Shown in pieces: positions 34,601-49,923 of a DNA stretch of 64,000 nucleotides. The translations under genes were made by a program, and so were the position numbers. The notes under the pieces are model-generated. The model was not told where the DNA came from. It made no database searches and saw only the letters and a program-made list of their open reading frames with translations. Within the stretch, counting starts at the first letter, position 1. Each line of letters opens with the position of its first letter. This stretch comes from Callaeas wilsoni (lineage: Eukaryota > Chordata > Aves > Passeriformes > Callaeidae): the NCBI GenBank assembly GCA_013398955.1, contig VWPU01011661.1, positions 116,670-180,669 of the forward strand, read 5' to 3'.

Positions 34601-37600
34601 GTAGTGAAGTTTTTTAGCACTCATATTGTCTATGGAGACCCCTTAAAAATTGTTCAGTGTGTGGCTTTCATCCAAATGTACTTAAGTATCAGTCTTGAGA
34701 TACCTCACTTACAATCCAGCCTTTGCTGTTAAATTTGTATCGGCCTTAACATGCTTTGAAGTAATAATCAGTGCTGTGTCTCCAGGGGGATAGGACAATA
34801 TGTAATTGGCTTAAACAGAAGGAAGATCTCGTTAGACATTAAGAAGCCTTTACTAATGGTACAGTAATTAAGCACAGGAATAAATGGCTCGAGGCCTTCT
34901 GCCTGTAGAGAAGTTTGGATGAACACACTGAATCTTGTCTTCTCCCACAAGGAAAGCAGAGATCATTCTTTGCAGTTTCTTTCAACTTTGTTTTCTATGA
35001 TTCTGCATATGTCCGCAGAGCTTTCTTGCCAAAAGTGGCAATAGCACCATTTTCATTGCCACCACACTGCCATTGAAAATGCTGCTCCATCAGTGCCCCA
35101 GCGGAAGAACAGGCTGAAATAACAGAATGCCAATGAAAGCATCCTTTCTTTCCAAGCTGGCAGGAGCAAGCCATTCTGGAAGGTGATGTACATCTCCCAT
35201 AACCCATGCTCCAACTTCCTTGGTTGAGCCAAATTGTCTTCCCTGCTTGTCAAATGGGAGAAGTGTTAACACTGTAATTAGAAACATTAAAGCAATCAAA
35301 ATGAGCATACAGGCATAATTAAGGCACTATTGGTTTATGTCCCCTGCAGGCACTCTTTTAGAATAAATGACTTTTTGGTTTAATTTAAGCCTCTTCCAAA
35401 ACATCACTAAAACAAAGGGGCAAAGGAGTTTCTATCCATATTCACCAGTTAAACTACTTAGTTTTTGATCTCATAACCTAGTTTACACTGGTAAAACTTC
35501 CCTGCACTGACAAAATCTAGAGGGTATTACTGAATAAAGAGCTTAGCTTGAAAAGAGTAAGTTGGGTCTGGACAACAAGAATCAAAGAGGAGCAAGAGAG
35601 ACTTCACTGGCTCTGGATCAAGCCCTTCATAAAAGAGGAATTAGCTGTGCTGTGCCAGTGTTGCACATGATGCTATGAAAATGCCATTTTTTCCTGAGAA
35701 GAAAAGGTACACAGAATAATTAACAAGGCTAGATGAGTGTTTTTCCAACCTGTGTGGATGAAAAAAGGAGAGATGAAGATCAGGAACGTCTAGTGAGTAT
35801 GGAGGAGTTGCAACTCTTCTGCCCCTCTGTAAGACTGGGGTGGTGTTGCACTATGAAAGAGGTTGAGCCCCACTCACAGTGCTCTCTGGGTTAAGCCTTG
35901 GAGAAGATTTTCAGCTCTGACTTGCTGAGGCTGAGCTGTCTGCAGAAAGTAGCCATAGCCTGTCTAACTGGGAAAGATGGGCTCAGCACCATGTGTGCAT
36001 GTGTACGTGGCGTGGTTTGGGTGCTGACAAAGAAGCACAATTGCCACCCATTAGAAAAGTGCTGCCCCTTGGTTCCTCCTTCTGCCATAGGAATACTTCT
36101 TGTGAGCCTGGTAGTTGCAATGGTCAATTCAGCCCAAGAAAAGGGGCTCAGGGTTACCCATGGGTCAAGGCAGAGTTGTTTGCACACAGTGGCTTGGTAA
36201 ATAATGGGAATATACGCATCCAAATGTGTCAATACTTTGTGTCCTGGCTGCCTTCAGCTCTCAGGAAGGTTGAGCGACTGGAGAACTGGCATATGGACTT
36301 TATTTGAGGTTGATGTTAACCTTCCCACTGGTGAGAGGTTACAGTGTCTACTGAGTATTCCTAATGGTCTGGAAAGAATATTCAAATTTGACCATCTCTG
36401 CAGGGATTTGATTGTACAATATGTTCTCAGAAATGTCTTCCTTGTGTCTAGTCTTCCCTGTTTTAATGAACTTCGGGTCTTTGATTTATCCTCTGATGAG
36501 ATCCCACGCAAACCCTCAATCTGGCTGGTATAGGCGAGGAACGTAACAGAGCCAGCTAATGGTGGTGCAGATGGAAGGACATGGCCACTTTCTTTGAGAA
36601 CCTGCCTTCCTGACAGGGTTAACAAGGCCTGTGTTAGCACTGTGGGGTCACTGATCCACTCATGGCTATGCCAGACTCAGCTGTTATCCCATGAGCCAGA
36701 AGAGTGACAGCTCCACAGCTGGCATCTCCCACCACCCGTGCCTAGACTTGGCTGCTGTGAGCTGCAGGCTAAACTCATCACGTGTTCCTTCACGCAGGTA
36801 ACATGACAAGCAACAGGTACTGCAGGGTACTGCTGCAGCTTCCTGGTCCTAGCACTGCCCTCACAGGTACCAAGTGCCATCCATCAGGATCTAATGTCCC
36901 TGTGCTGGACAGCTGAGAAGAGATGGGCAATGTAAGCCACAGAGGTAAATAACAGACTCTGAGTCTGAGTTTCATTATAGTTCTTCATGCTAAAAACGAG
37001 TCATGGTAAGAGTCAATGGGTGTGCCTTTCCTCCCAAAATTGACTAAGCAAGAGGTTCAGGGATGCGAGGGTAATTTTTTTGGTTCATATGTCAGCACTC
37101 ACATGAAGACTAGAACTGTGGAAGTGACATTTGTCTTTGCTCACTCTAGCTCTGGCTAAGATCTCTGCAGTCATAGAATGACTGGAGTGAGCAGCTCCCT
37201 TATCCCAAAGCCTTGCCCTGTTAGTGAGGTTTCTGCTTCACCTGCTCGCTTGGCTTAGGTTGCCTGGGTTAGGATTGCTGAAGTTCCTGGATAGGGAAGG
37301 AAGCACAGGAGAACCTTTACGCTGGAGAATCTCCTGCAGCACCTCTGCAGAGGGGCACAAATGCCACTCCTCTACTCACTTTTTTTTTGTCCCCTGTCCC
37401 CAGTGAATATTGCCACAGCTGACGTGCCATCTGTACAGAGCAGACTGGCGGCCCTTTCCCTTGCCCCGCGCCCTCTGCAGAGGCAAGGGGCTGGCAACTG
37501 GCTGCGACAGACGTGCGGAAGGACAAGGTGAACGTCACAGGCAGCACCAAGAAAATCCATCCGAAATCTTGCTCCATATGGAGAAGTACAGTTCCAGCTG

Positions 37601-40600
37601 TTCAGCCTTCGGAGTAAGCTGGCTCTGAAGCTGCTGCTACCCTGGCTGTAATGCTAGGCAAGCACAGCCCCATCAGAGCTGGTGAATAGGGGGAAAGCAG
37701 CAGGGGTAGCAGCATCACGCTGGTACAAGGAATCTCGTGATGTTATTGCTCCCCATGATCAGGCTGTTAACAGCCAAGCAGGGTGGAGTTTAATGAGCAA
37801 AGGTAGATGAGAAAAGGAAAACAACTGAGACAAATGATGTTTAAATGTGATGGCTCATTAAACAAAAGCTCTCTGCTATGTTTCTTTCCTTGGTAGCAAC
37901 AAAAGGGACAATGGCCATAAGTAAAAGGCAACCCACTGACAACAGGAAGGATTTATAGAAAGTAACACACTTAATTTAGCTGCTCCAGCATGAACGAGCA
38001 GAGATACTTTGCGTCAAGTAACTCAAGTGAAGGGTTTTGCAATGTCTTTGCATGAGGCAGAGTGCTCTTTTCTGCCCAAACCCTAGGAGCTTCTTGCTAT
38101 TTGAATATCAAGGACAAATCCTGCTTTTCTTCATATCTGAACTCCTGTTGTCTTCAGCAGATGTTTTGCAATGCAGAAGTCAGTGCGGTGTGGGCTGAGG
38201 ACCTCATATTAGTGTGCTGACCATCCTGTCTGGCCTGGCTTAACAATGCCTGCCTGTGGGGCCTTGATCCTGACCAGCTACTGTAGCTTTTACAGAACTG
38301 TAGGCCTTCACAGATTTAGAGAAGTTATGCTAATCAATTCTCCTTCAAAAGACAGCAACAACTTCACCAGTGTCCTTCCTGACGGATGTAAAACCACTTC
38401 CCAAAGCATCTGAGTGGTGGAGGCTGCATACCCCCCAAACTGAGCAACTGTTCCAGTGTTCCATTGTCATTATCCAGCCTCTCAGTATATTGCCCTCTCC
38501 AGTCAGGATATGGAGGACAGACTGTTTCCTCCTTCTTTGCTAAAGCCTTACTATTGATTGTGTAGTAGATTGCCTTTCAGCTTTCCAACAACATGTGAGA
38601 AAAGATCTCCATAATGTTCATCTGTCTTACTAGGCAAATGGCTACTCTGCATTTATATAAATCATGGAACTGTGTGTGTGATTTTCTGCTTAATGAAACA
38701 GATGCAGTCTATCTTATTGAAGTTCCTATTGTGTTATTTATGAGACCGGTGAAGGCAATAGTCTTCAGGCATGAAATACCTGATCCCCCAGGAGCTCCCA
38801 CCATTAAGCTCTTGAGCTGAGAAGTTGGACCTGCAATCCAGCAAGAGTGGAGATGGGTCCCTGGACTTCTTTGCCAGTTCAAATTGTGTCAGGAATGAGA
38901 AAGGCTGAATACACAATCACTTCTGATGTTAGGATATCTTTGATAGCAAGAGAATGATATCTTTACTGCTCTTTTCTTGTTTTCTGCATGAGCAACTCAG
39001 CCTTATCAGAGATTACATTGTCCAGTACTGGAAAATATAGTCATTTGGATGCTGTGGAGAGTATGCTGCTAGGTCTCTCCATAACAAAAAACAACAACTT
39101 CGGAGCAGATGCAGAGAGATGAGATTTAAACTCCCTATTCACTGGCCTTTTGGAAGGTCACGTGCCAAGGAACTAACACAGATTCTAGTATTCCTGTTGA
39201 AATGGTGATGCATGACAGCAGTGGTTTTGTTGGTTGTGTTCTGCACATGACTGCACTGACATCGTAAACCACAGTAAAACAGATAACTTTGTTCTGTCTG
39301 ATGTAACAGAAGGTCTTCTGTCTCCCAAATGTCATTTGATCCAAGAGGGATTGAACTGATTTGAAAGCAGCTTTCATCCACACTCTCTGTGTTCCAAGTG
39401 AGAAGCTTGCACCGTTGGAACTACCTATTCACAAATCTCATGGGAAGGGAGCCAGCAAAATGCAGTGTCCATACAGAAAGTGCTTATTGGATAAGAGATG
39501 GCAACTCTGTGGACAGGAGAAATGCTGCTGAGACGATTTATCTACAGTGAGGAGTTTAAACATTCAGTTCTCACTTCCATACCACTGCATCTCCTACTTA
39601 GTGGATGTCAAAATGTTGCAGTTGAGCAACATCTCATTTTGTGCATAGAAATCAATGGTCTGATTGATTGCCCTCAGACTGGTTTTTGTTCAAAATTACT
39701 GAAGCCCCATTACCTGGATGACATGAGTCAGAGAAATTAAAGTCTCACTGATTATAATGTTATAAAGCAATCTGAGTCTGCAAAAGAGTAACCTACATAT
39801 TCGATATCAGGGCACGTTGTGTTTTCAGTTGACACTTCGAAGGCAGATGCTTAATGTTAGAGCAAGCTACAAGAAAAACAGAACATAACAATAAGGCAAG
39901 GCCAACTGGATATGCAGTGATTGAAGCATGTTTCACCTTAGAATCTGGCAGTGAGTGAATTTCCAAAACTTCTTACTGACAGCAAGATTTTTACCTCCAA
40001 CTGCGATGCTTAGGTGCGGGTATGTGGGAAGCTCTGACACTGCAGTCAGCAGAGATCCAGTCAGTGCAGGTGGTGCATTGGAGAGTTGTGCTGCTCTTGT
40101 TAGATGCAGTAGACACAGCTGGTGGGTTGAATGGCTCCCCAGAGTCTGCAGCCTGCATTGACTTCTTTTCTGTTGTCTGTAAGCAGACATTTGGACATGC
40201 AGGTACCCACAGACAGCCACATCTCACACTGGCTGTGAGTACACACAGTTCGTCTCACTCCTGAGCTGCAAACCTCACCTTGGTGTGCGCTGTGTTCCTC
40301 AATAACAAAAGCAAGCATCTGGAAAAGATGGTTGCCAAAGAATAATCTCCAATTCCCTGGGAATAATATCAGTTTAGTGTTTAAGACCAGTCCTTCCACC
40401 TTATTTCACACCATAAGAATGTAAAAAGTATTTGGAAACTGAGTCCTGAGCTGAAATGTCTTCTGAAGGGTATTTTCACAAAACATTCAATCCCAGAAGC
40501 CAAGAATGTATAAATGTATATATAAATGTCTTGCTCTCAAACCTTTTGCCGGCCCTGTCTATCTTATAAATGACTTATTCTCCTGATTTTGCTCTGATGG

Positions 40601-43600
40601 ATTTCCTAGGGTTTTCTTAGTTCTTTCCAGGTGGCCTCTCTCCAGTTTCACATCTACTGATGACCCGATTTTCTTCCTGTGTCTACTGAAGGCAATGACC
40701 ACTATATCTGTTCCAAAACAGCTCCCCATGGACAGACCCAGGGAGCTTCTCATGACAAAGAGCAATTTGATGTTCATACACATTATGCTGATATGTAAAC
40801 CCACCAAGGATGACCAGAAGAAATGGGACCTGACTGTCTTCATAAATTTCCTCAAGTGCCTGGTGGGTAGCAGAACATGCTCTTGCCAATGACCTCTGAG
40901 ATTGCAGTATAAAATTAACCTAAAGCATCTAAAAAGCAACAAGAGGGGAAGGATGTATTTTATGTCAATTCAGTCAAAAAGTCCTCAGAATTAGTTGCCT
41001 GAAGTGTTTGGGAAAGCTGACAAAGTATAATAGCGCAGACTATTTTCTTGCTTCTCAGCAAAGACAGCATTAATCGTCTGGGCTTAATATAGCCTTCCAC
41101 ATGCCAACTGGGTGCAAAATTATGGCTGGTATTAGAAAACCACTTACAATGTGGACAGGCTTAAAGTGCAATAAGCTGTGGGGTGTGGATGCAGATGGAG
41201 TATACTTTAGGACAAACAGTGACCTTGAGAATTGTATGCCATGTCTCTGGAGATATAGTGCCTCTTCATTATGAACCCTGACAGACCTGGAGTTCTTCAT
41301 CAGTGGTGGCGCAAGGAAGGACTTAGATTTGGAGCTAGGCTTGAATTTTGCAATCCAGGTATACCTAGAGATGTCTGAGCACAAGAGATTTACTGGAATG
41401 GGTTGTATACACCATTATAATATCTGTATTCATAATATATAGGCCAATATACATCAAGAGTGTGTCAGAGAGAGAATCCGCAGCTTTGGATGTTTGCAAG
41501 ACCATCATGTATAGAAAAAACCCCTCCTTTTCTGTACCCAGCCTGGCTTGATTGGTGTATCTTCTGACAAACAGTTATCTTTATTTTGATAGAAAAGGAG
41601 CAGAAATATGGCTGAGTATCTCATCTGAGACTTTGTCTTAGCACTTGAAGAATGCAGAGTATATCAGATAAGGTCAAACCCTTTAACACCCTGCATTGTA
41701 ACATCTGTACAACACAGCTTAGAGATTGTTGTTCTGGTATTGCTACCTAGTAAAGTGGGCTCAATGGTGCAGTGCTTATGTAACACTCTCTTTTTCTGTG
41801 CAGGAATCGTGTCTCAATCCTGTTTTTCTCCCAGTAGATTTTCTCAAAAGTTATTAATAAACAATTTTAACTCATAAGTTCCAGGTTTTGCAATGCAGTC
41901 TTTGTTCCATCTATAGTTGGCCTCCTTGGTTATGCAGCAATCTCTCTTGGTGATCTCTGATGATAAGATTAATTTTAAGAGCATGATAATAAATATACTG
42001 CTGTTAAAGTCTTTTGGACAAATGTAAATCTTTGCTAAATTTAGAAGACTATCAGCCCAGTATTTCTGCTGTTATCCAGACACTGACATACAACATCATC
42101 ATGCAGAGTAAGTTGAGCAGGAGGCTGATTCATGGATCAGGATTTTTGGTAATCAACCAACACTAGTATTTAGGTAATTATGTCTGTACGGGATGTTATG
42201 ACATCTCTGTCTTACATGTAGTGCCAGTTACTGAGACAGCTTCTTTTTATAACTAAAATATACCTTTCCTGCCTGAAAACATTATGATGATTGTGGGAAT
42301 GTCTCTTATTACTGAGCCACCTACCACTTGATGAAAATGACAGAGCTCAGCTCGTGTGAATTAATGCTGAAAGCACAGAGGAGACTACCTATGGCTCCTC
42401 GTCTGACTACTGGAAGCATGAAAGGTGTGACAGCAGGGCTGGAAATGAAAGAAGCAGCTAAAAAGAAGGGGAAGTGAGAACATCCTGGCATTTCCAACTG
42501 TCATCTTCTCTTGTTAGTGACCAAGATAACTGCCACTGAGACCCACTAAGCTGAGGGGATGATCCATGTCTTGCCTTCCAGCTGGAAAAGGGGCCCCAGG
42601 GAAATGGCTGTATATTGTGCCACTGCTTGGCTATTGAACCTTTCCAGAGGTAGGAGCATCCTTTACTGCTGCACACGCTCTGGTGCAAACCCCTCTCCTG
42701 GCCACAGACAGGAAGGGAGAGTTGACTTCACAAAAAGCAGCTGCTGTGCACTTAATGTCTCGTGTTGTCATTACTAGATGTGTTGGTTTTTAGTTATACT
42801 GGGAATCCATTTTCCTTCTCGGCCTGAAACTGGGAAGCATAGCTGTGCTCCTCACTGCTAGGCCACCATTTGGGCTGTGAATGGAAGGTCAGCCCTGTCT
42901 CCAGATCACAGACACACACTGGTCTCTGACTCTCTCACTGTCAATCTTCCAACAAACTCTGTCTCATGTTCAGATCTGGGGAGAAATAGCCTTAACTGCA
43001 TGCTAGACCTCTGATGCACACCTTCCAAAATCTGCTGGGGTCTATCAGAATGACTAAATACCAAGGCCCAAGGTGCTTGCTCTAAGCTGGAGTGCTCTAG
43101 CTGTGCTGGTGTTCATCTGAACCCTGGCGGTTCAAGGCTGCTCACTGTGCTTCTTCCACTGGACGATGCCTCATCATTCCTGCTTCCTTTTCCCTTCCAT
43201 CCCCATGGCAGGAAAGACTCCTTGGCTTTTAGGTGGGGGTAGGTCACGGCAGATGTGTGTTCTCCTTTGAGACTTGCCCACTGCTTGGCTTAATTAATCC
43301 TGACACATTGCAGTTGCTGTTACGGAAGAAATGTCAAGAGAAATTAGACCAGCTGGTAGCATGAAAACTGGGGAAGCGTGGTGCCTCACTTTCCTGGAGA
43401 AGTTTGATTTGCTTTCCTGGCAGGGGCTGTGGGGGACTGGATGGCTGTGAGCAGAAGAGGCTGACCTGTGTCACCTGCTCTTGCCACAGTCCCCTTGCAC
43501 TGAGATCCAGCAAAAGGACAGCAAAGACCTGTTCCCCAAACGAGCCAAGCAGGAGATTTAACCAGCAGCAAATGGCATGGCTGGGCTTTCGTGAGAGCTA

Positions 43601-46600
43601 GGACAGCCCTGGGATTTGACTTGGCTTAGGGTCCTGGTTACCTGAAGCGTAAGGCTGTGAGGAGCTCTGGGGCTTTGTGGAGCTCCTTGGGGAGGAGACA
43701 AGCTCTACTGAGTTGCTTCTTTATCTGCTTTTATTCTATCTATGAGCACCTTTAGCATCTGTTTCTCACTATTTCCTTCACCTTTATATCTATTTACTTG
43801 GATGTTTTCATATACCAATCAGTTTTGTGGGATTTATCAGCAGCTTTCATGCTTTTTTGTTCCTTAAAGCAAGGAACCGTCATATTTTGATGTTTCATTA
43901 GACCATCACATCTGAGCTCTTTCCTTTCTGCAGTGATCTGATTTAATAAAATGAGAAGCCAGTCTAATAATACACAGTGCAGCTGCATGATGTGGGTGCA
44001 TTGGGAGTGCGTATTTCCCCCTATATGAACATCTTCTCCTCTGTGCTCTCCTGTGGCACATCAGTTTGTAAGTCTGCAGATGCCACGAGCCTGGAATAGA
44101 ATTGCATTTGTAGAGAACTGGTTTTTAACACTTAAATATGGCCCAAAGTTCAGGAGCATTTTTTTGTGCTGTCTTGGGGATGCATGCAAGTAAAATTTCA
44201 CCTCTGCTTGATGATTGGCAAAAAAATCTCTTTGTTCTACCAGACAGGCACTTACTTGCCAAGGGCATGTTAGTCATATTTAAATATTAAGAACAACACC
44301 TTGCCATGGCATGATATCTCTAGCTTGAGAAGCTCAGAAGTGAGTTTGGCTTCTGGTAGGATAAAGGGGATATTTTTCTTCTGTTTTGAACACACAGATT
44401 GCACATCCCATTGCAGTGTTGAAGATCTCACTCCTGATTTCTGTGCTGGGCTCAGTGCAGGAGTGCTCCTCTGGGAGTCCTCCAGGGAACAGATCACGAG
44501 CTGTGCTGCACCGAGAAGCAGAGAAGAGACCAGGGACTCAGAGAAGAGAATCGAGAGGAGAAAAAAGGAGGATGGTTTTGTGAGGGCCATGCCACCCCTT
44601 GAGGGACAAAGGCCTGCCTGCAGCAGATGTTTTGGTAGCTGTGATGGCAGTAGCTTCTCTGCACTGTCAGGCTCTTTGCACTGCACCAGCAAGTTCCAAG
44701 CTCAGGGGTTGGTCTAGGCACAGGGTTACCCAGGCCAGGAGGTTATAGCAGGCAGCAAGGCAGTCACAGTCTCTTGCCCACTATAACTATTTGTGCTAAA
44801 GAAAGCTGGGCTATTGTTGGCAGTGCCAGCCCCTCTGATTTGCAGCAATTGGTGCATCGTGGTTGCTGTGTGTCCGCCAAAGCTCAGCTGACCCCTGCGA
44901 AAACAGTGCCATGGTCTTGTGCATTGTGTCCCTCATCCCTATCCTACTCCACACTCCTCAAAAGGTTAGAGCACTGCTTATTCTCTCTCTCTCGTAGTCA
45001 GGGAAAAGAGGGATATTCTATTGTGCTGTGGAAGACTTGGTTTGTGCAAACAAGCCCTTCTCTCTCACTTTGGGCTTGGTGTGAAGTTTACTGCACGTAT
45101 CCAAGGTGTAAAAGGGTGAAGGGAATGGGATTTGGGGGCTATGAGAAGCATGGCTCAGATATCAGTCCCTGACCCTACGTCCATTCATTTTCCCTTAGCT
45201 ATACTACCTTCAACAGGTCCTAGTCTAGAGTCCTAGAGCTTGCTAGACTGAGTGTCGCCAGGCTGCACAAAATGCTTGCTGTCTGTGGTAACAGCAGATC
45301 TGCCCGCCCTCTGGCTGGTGTTTCCAAGCAATTTTTAGGAGACCAGAACCCAGTAGGCATCACTGCTCCATGGATCCTAGCATCCATTTCTTGTTGGGAG
45401 ACCATGGGGAGCTGTCAGCGTGGGGAGCTGTGGGCTTCCAAGCAGGGGTTCAGAGATGCAGCGAGGCAGGAGTCAGAGCGAGGAATTAATTATTTATTAA
45501 ATTTACAATACCATTTATATATTCTAGTTTCATAAAGCAATTGAACTGTGCTTACACTTTTCTTAGGGTGATTGGTCAAAATCTCAGACACCCACTTAGA
45601 AATGTTTTTTCCTAATATAATGTACACCAGGTCAGAAGATACCAGATATGAATGCTATTTACAAAATCCCTATCTATTGTTTACATAGTTTACACAGTAA
45701 AGGAAAAGTTCTCACAGAATGAATGCAAGAAGAGAAAATTTCCCTGCTAACAGCATTTCAGTATCCACAGGGAGCAGCCTCATAGCCCTGTGTGGAGGGG
45801 GGTGTGTGTTTGCGTGGCGCTGATCGTGCTGCATGAGGTGGGAATGCACCTCTGCCTGGGTCCCTGTACATATCAAGCCACTGCCTGAGCTGGGGCTGTC
45901 TCATGCTGAGAGAGGTGCACACATGAGGGCTGCTCTGATTTTTTTTCCACAAATCACATGTATTTCATAGACCAAAACTGCGCACCACAACTTAGAAAGG
46001 GACAGTTGGTTTAAGTAATTTTAACATAAGCACACAAGGGCCCCTTGGTGCTGAAAGGATGGCTGTCCCAACACACCAGCACTGCTGCCCTGTTGGAAGT
46101 TGCTAGCCCTGCACAATCTTCTGGGGAAGCTGTTCAAGGTTCCTTCCCTCATCCAAGTTGTGCACAATCCTCAAACTTAGCTCGCATCAGCCATTCTGAT
46201 GGCTTCAAGTAATGTGTAGAATCTGTAGCTTGGATTCGGGAGCTTCCTGTGGGCTGGTCTCCCAGCAGTGCTGTGCAAGCTCTGTCCCTGCAGAGGCAGG
46301 GAGAGGATGCTGAGGTACAGCTGCTCTTCCACTGGCATGGCTGAACCTCAGGGAAGGCACCTCTTCATCGCCTGAGGCCTTTCTCACTCACAGCCTTACC
46401 CTGGGTTAGTTAAAGCATCGCAATCCTCTCCCTGAGCTCTCTCATGTTAGTCTAAAAGTGTTTTACATCTGCTTTTTAATTCATAATTTCCTTACAGACT
46501 TAACTTGGATCATCATAAGCTTTTCTCAATCCTGTAGAGTACAAGCGAAGTAGGGAGGGGCTTCAACTAAATGCATATGACACCAGCACAACTTTAAGGG

Positions 46601-49600
46601 TAGACAAGCTCTGAGCAACATGACTGAGGACATGTGAATATTCACAGCCATTAAAGTCAAAATACATATCGTGTGGGTGACCTAATAGATTCAAACAGTC
46701 AATGCAGTAGCAGGAACTGCTGTCAGTGTCCATGAGCAAAGGATGACAAAGTACATTCAGAGAAATAAAAAAGTATATTCACTCTGCATTATTCACCCAG
46801 CCACAGCTTTGTCTCAGGGAAACCAAGCTGTTAATGTCTGGAACGGGAAAAGCAAAGCAAAAAGTGCAAGAGAAATGGAAACAAAGTATTTTTTCATGTT
46901 TTAGCTACGGGGATTAAGCTATTAAGCACGTTTGCTCAGGATGGAAGGGTGTGAGATATGAAGCCCTCAGGCAGGAACAGTGGTACACAGAGATACCCCT
47001 GGAGCTTTTCGCTTTGGCTCTGAAAGGTGCTCCAAGGCTGGTTTTCACTTGACCCACTTGAAGGAAGGAGAGACCTCCCCAACCCTTTCCTGTAGGACTG
47101 CAGATAGTGGGAATGGAAGGACTGGCACCTGGCTGTGTCTGCAGGGAAGACTTACAGATGGTTCTGCTGTCCTCATCCTCGTGTTCTTCAATAAACCATT
47201 AGAAGTTAACTATCATTAGTGTCTCAACAAATTACAAAATGGTTTGGGGACCTGCTCCTTTGGGATCTTTAGTAAACCTGGACCTTATTAGACGTCTTTT
47301 AGAAAGTCAGCAAAGTCTTTGCACATTTACTTCAACGTTATTAATTTACAAGGGCTACTCAATTAAGAGAGTCCACTAACTTGTAAAACTTTACTTATTT
47401 ACACTGCTTCTTGGAGAAGGATTTTCTTGGAGCGTGATGATGATAAGCTTAGGCATTACAAATCCTCTTGCTGCTTTTGTCAACAGGCAGCCTGAGAGCA
47501 TTAATCAGAGAGATGCACGCTTCCCAGCAGTGGCTTCGCTCCAGCTCCCTGCCGCTTCCCTGCTGCGGGGTGCGGCCCTGCGAGGCACCAGCTTCCCTCC
47601 GAGTCTGGAGGAGCTCTGCACACCGGCATTAGCTTTTACCAGGGCTGGGGACCACATTTGAAAGGCAGCAGGAAATTGGGATGCTTCTCATGACTGCTTT
47701 TTAGGCAGCAGGCAAGACAAGGCTGTGTTTGCCCCAAAAGCAAAGCACTCTCCCCAAAGTGTGCATTTTGGCTCAAGGCAATTTTCTCGCACCATGCGTG
47801 TTTCCACTGCATGAAGCTTCATCAGGGCAAGATGTGGGGTACACTTGGGCTTCAAAGCATGCTCCAAATCCCTTTCCAGACAAGTGAAAAATTGCAGTTC
47901 AACTTACTACTGCAGAGAAGGGAAATGGGAGTGCAGGGTGAGGAGGACTGGGAGTATTGTGACCTTCAAGCTCTCTAGATCACCTTTAGGGATGTCCCAA
48001 ATGCTCCTTGTTTGTCTAGGAGCCTCCAAGTCATTTCAGGCCAAGTCAGTCATGCAGCTCTGTATTGCTCACATGGCAAATGTGGTAGGTAAATGCTGCT
48101 GCTACTCCTGGGAGGTGCTGGTATACATTAATGGTATGAGGAACTTGGCATGATTTCTGCCCTGCCCCAGCACAGGGTGTTATTTTTCCCTGTGTCACTG
48201 CTGCAAGTGAGATTTATCAAGGATGATTTTCTCATTCCCGATAGTTACTGAGATTTTGCTCTGGGCACTTGGTGAATCCCCATCTCCCTCGTGTGCAGAC
48301 ACTGTGGGTGCATGGAGTGTGAAATTTGAACCCAGCTGGCAGACTGAGACAAGTTCTTCCTCCATGATGGACTCAATGAGGTGGTGCTGGGGAAGGTGAC
48401 CCGGTCGACTAACTGCTATGGGCAAGAAAGCCATTGTCACAGGCAGAGAGAAGGAAGGGTAGCATCCATCTGCCTGAACAGGCAGATATTAGAGACATGT
48501 AGAGTTGGACACAGCAGTGAGTTATTGCGCATTTTGACCCTTTGTCCAGTGTCTGCCTGTCTGGCTACTTGGACTTCTTTCTATGTTATTCAGAGCATTG
48601 TGCTGTGTGTTGACATTTGCCTTCTTTGAAAGCTGCAGGGAGAGGATTTCCCACTGCTTTCCTGCATGGAAAATGCCAAGAATGAAATTCAGTGCAGTGG
48701 GTTCTTCCTTCACTAGGAGCTGCATGGCTTCACAAGCATGTCATAAGCGTGTTGGTAGTCTTTGCTGCCCTGAAAGGGTTTGCTTCTTGAAGCAAATTGA
48801 TTTCCCCTCTGAGTCAACATGAAAGCAAAGTTTTTCGGCTCTGACTATTCTACAGGTGCTTGTGCAAAATCTAATGAATGTATTAATGTGCAATGCAAGG
48901 ATGTTGCTAGGAAACCTGTGAGAGCTAAATGAGGAAATGCTGTTAATAGAGGCAAGTGGCAGGGCCTCAAAGTTTTCCTTTGCAGTCCTGCTGATGGTTG
49001 TTATTTTATAAACAGGGCCAACTGTGACAATGTGTTGGGTCATCCTCTGGTGACAGCAGGTCTGCTTAAAAAGCAGTAAAAGTAAATTAAAAAAAAGGCT
49101 TGACTCTTGTGATGGGTTTTGATATTCTTCCATCACAGATAAGCTTTACCACGCTGTCTGTTTCTGTAAAGGGGGGGTAAGTGCCTTCTCTCTCGATGTG
49201 CTGGTGAGGACTTTGCTCTGCCTTGTTTCACTGTGCCTATTGGACACTCGCTGGTGACCGATCTGAACCAGCCTCTGCTGACTTGTCTAAGCCCCAAGCT
49301 GGGGCAGTGCTTTCCCAGTCAGCCTGTAAAGTTTTGTGAGCTCTATAGCACTGAGGGAGGTGATTTTTGCCTCCACTTTTGTCTGTCTCCAGCAGGCCTC
49401 TTGGAGTTTAATTCAGCTCAAAGATGATCTTGAATGAGATATTTTCTTCCCCACTTTGTGGTGTTAAAATGCCTACAGAGCCCAAGGGATGCAAAGTTAG
49501 CAGGGACTGCTAATATCTTATGTTCAGAAGAGACCAAAAAACTTTTGGCTCAGGTTGCCTGTAGGCACACTTAAATGATCTTCCCAAGTTAACCCTTTTT

Positions 49601-49902
49601 GCCTTTCCCTCCCAAGGGCACATTGTTTCTGTAACAAGTCTTGCTTTTCCTGCCGTTACTAACCCTAAGAAGCAGCCCATTTTGCTTCTTCCAAAGGTTA
49701 GGCAGTGCTGAGCTTGTTCTCTTTTGGAGAAATGTTAAACTGTGTGTGTTACGTACTTTCCAACTGCTGCAGAAGGTGGGGCTGGCAATCTTGGCTTGCT
49801 CCCAGCTGAAGCTGTGACATTCTTCTGCTTTAGTTTTTCTTCCAGCTTCTTCAGTACATAATACTTCTCTTCGTGTCATCACTTGTTGCATTAATTTTTA
49901 TC

Positions 49903-49923
49903 TTTTTTTTTTTTTTTTTTTTT
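49903..49923. repeat. Poly(T) run, 21 bases
   Basis: An uninterrupted run of T. No processed gene copy is visible on either side, so it is treated as a simple repeat. Confidence 0.85.

Noticed and set aside
40559..40942. 127-codon minus-strand frame with a hydrophobic stretch
   Set aside because: No known domain. A second overlapping frame on the same strand looks equally protein-like, and no splice or promoter context supports it.
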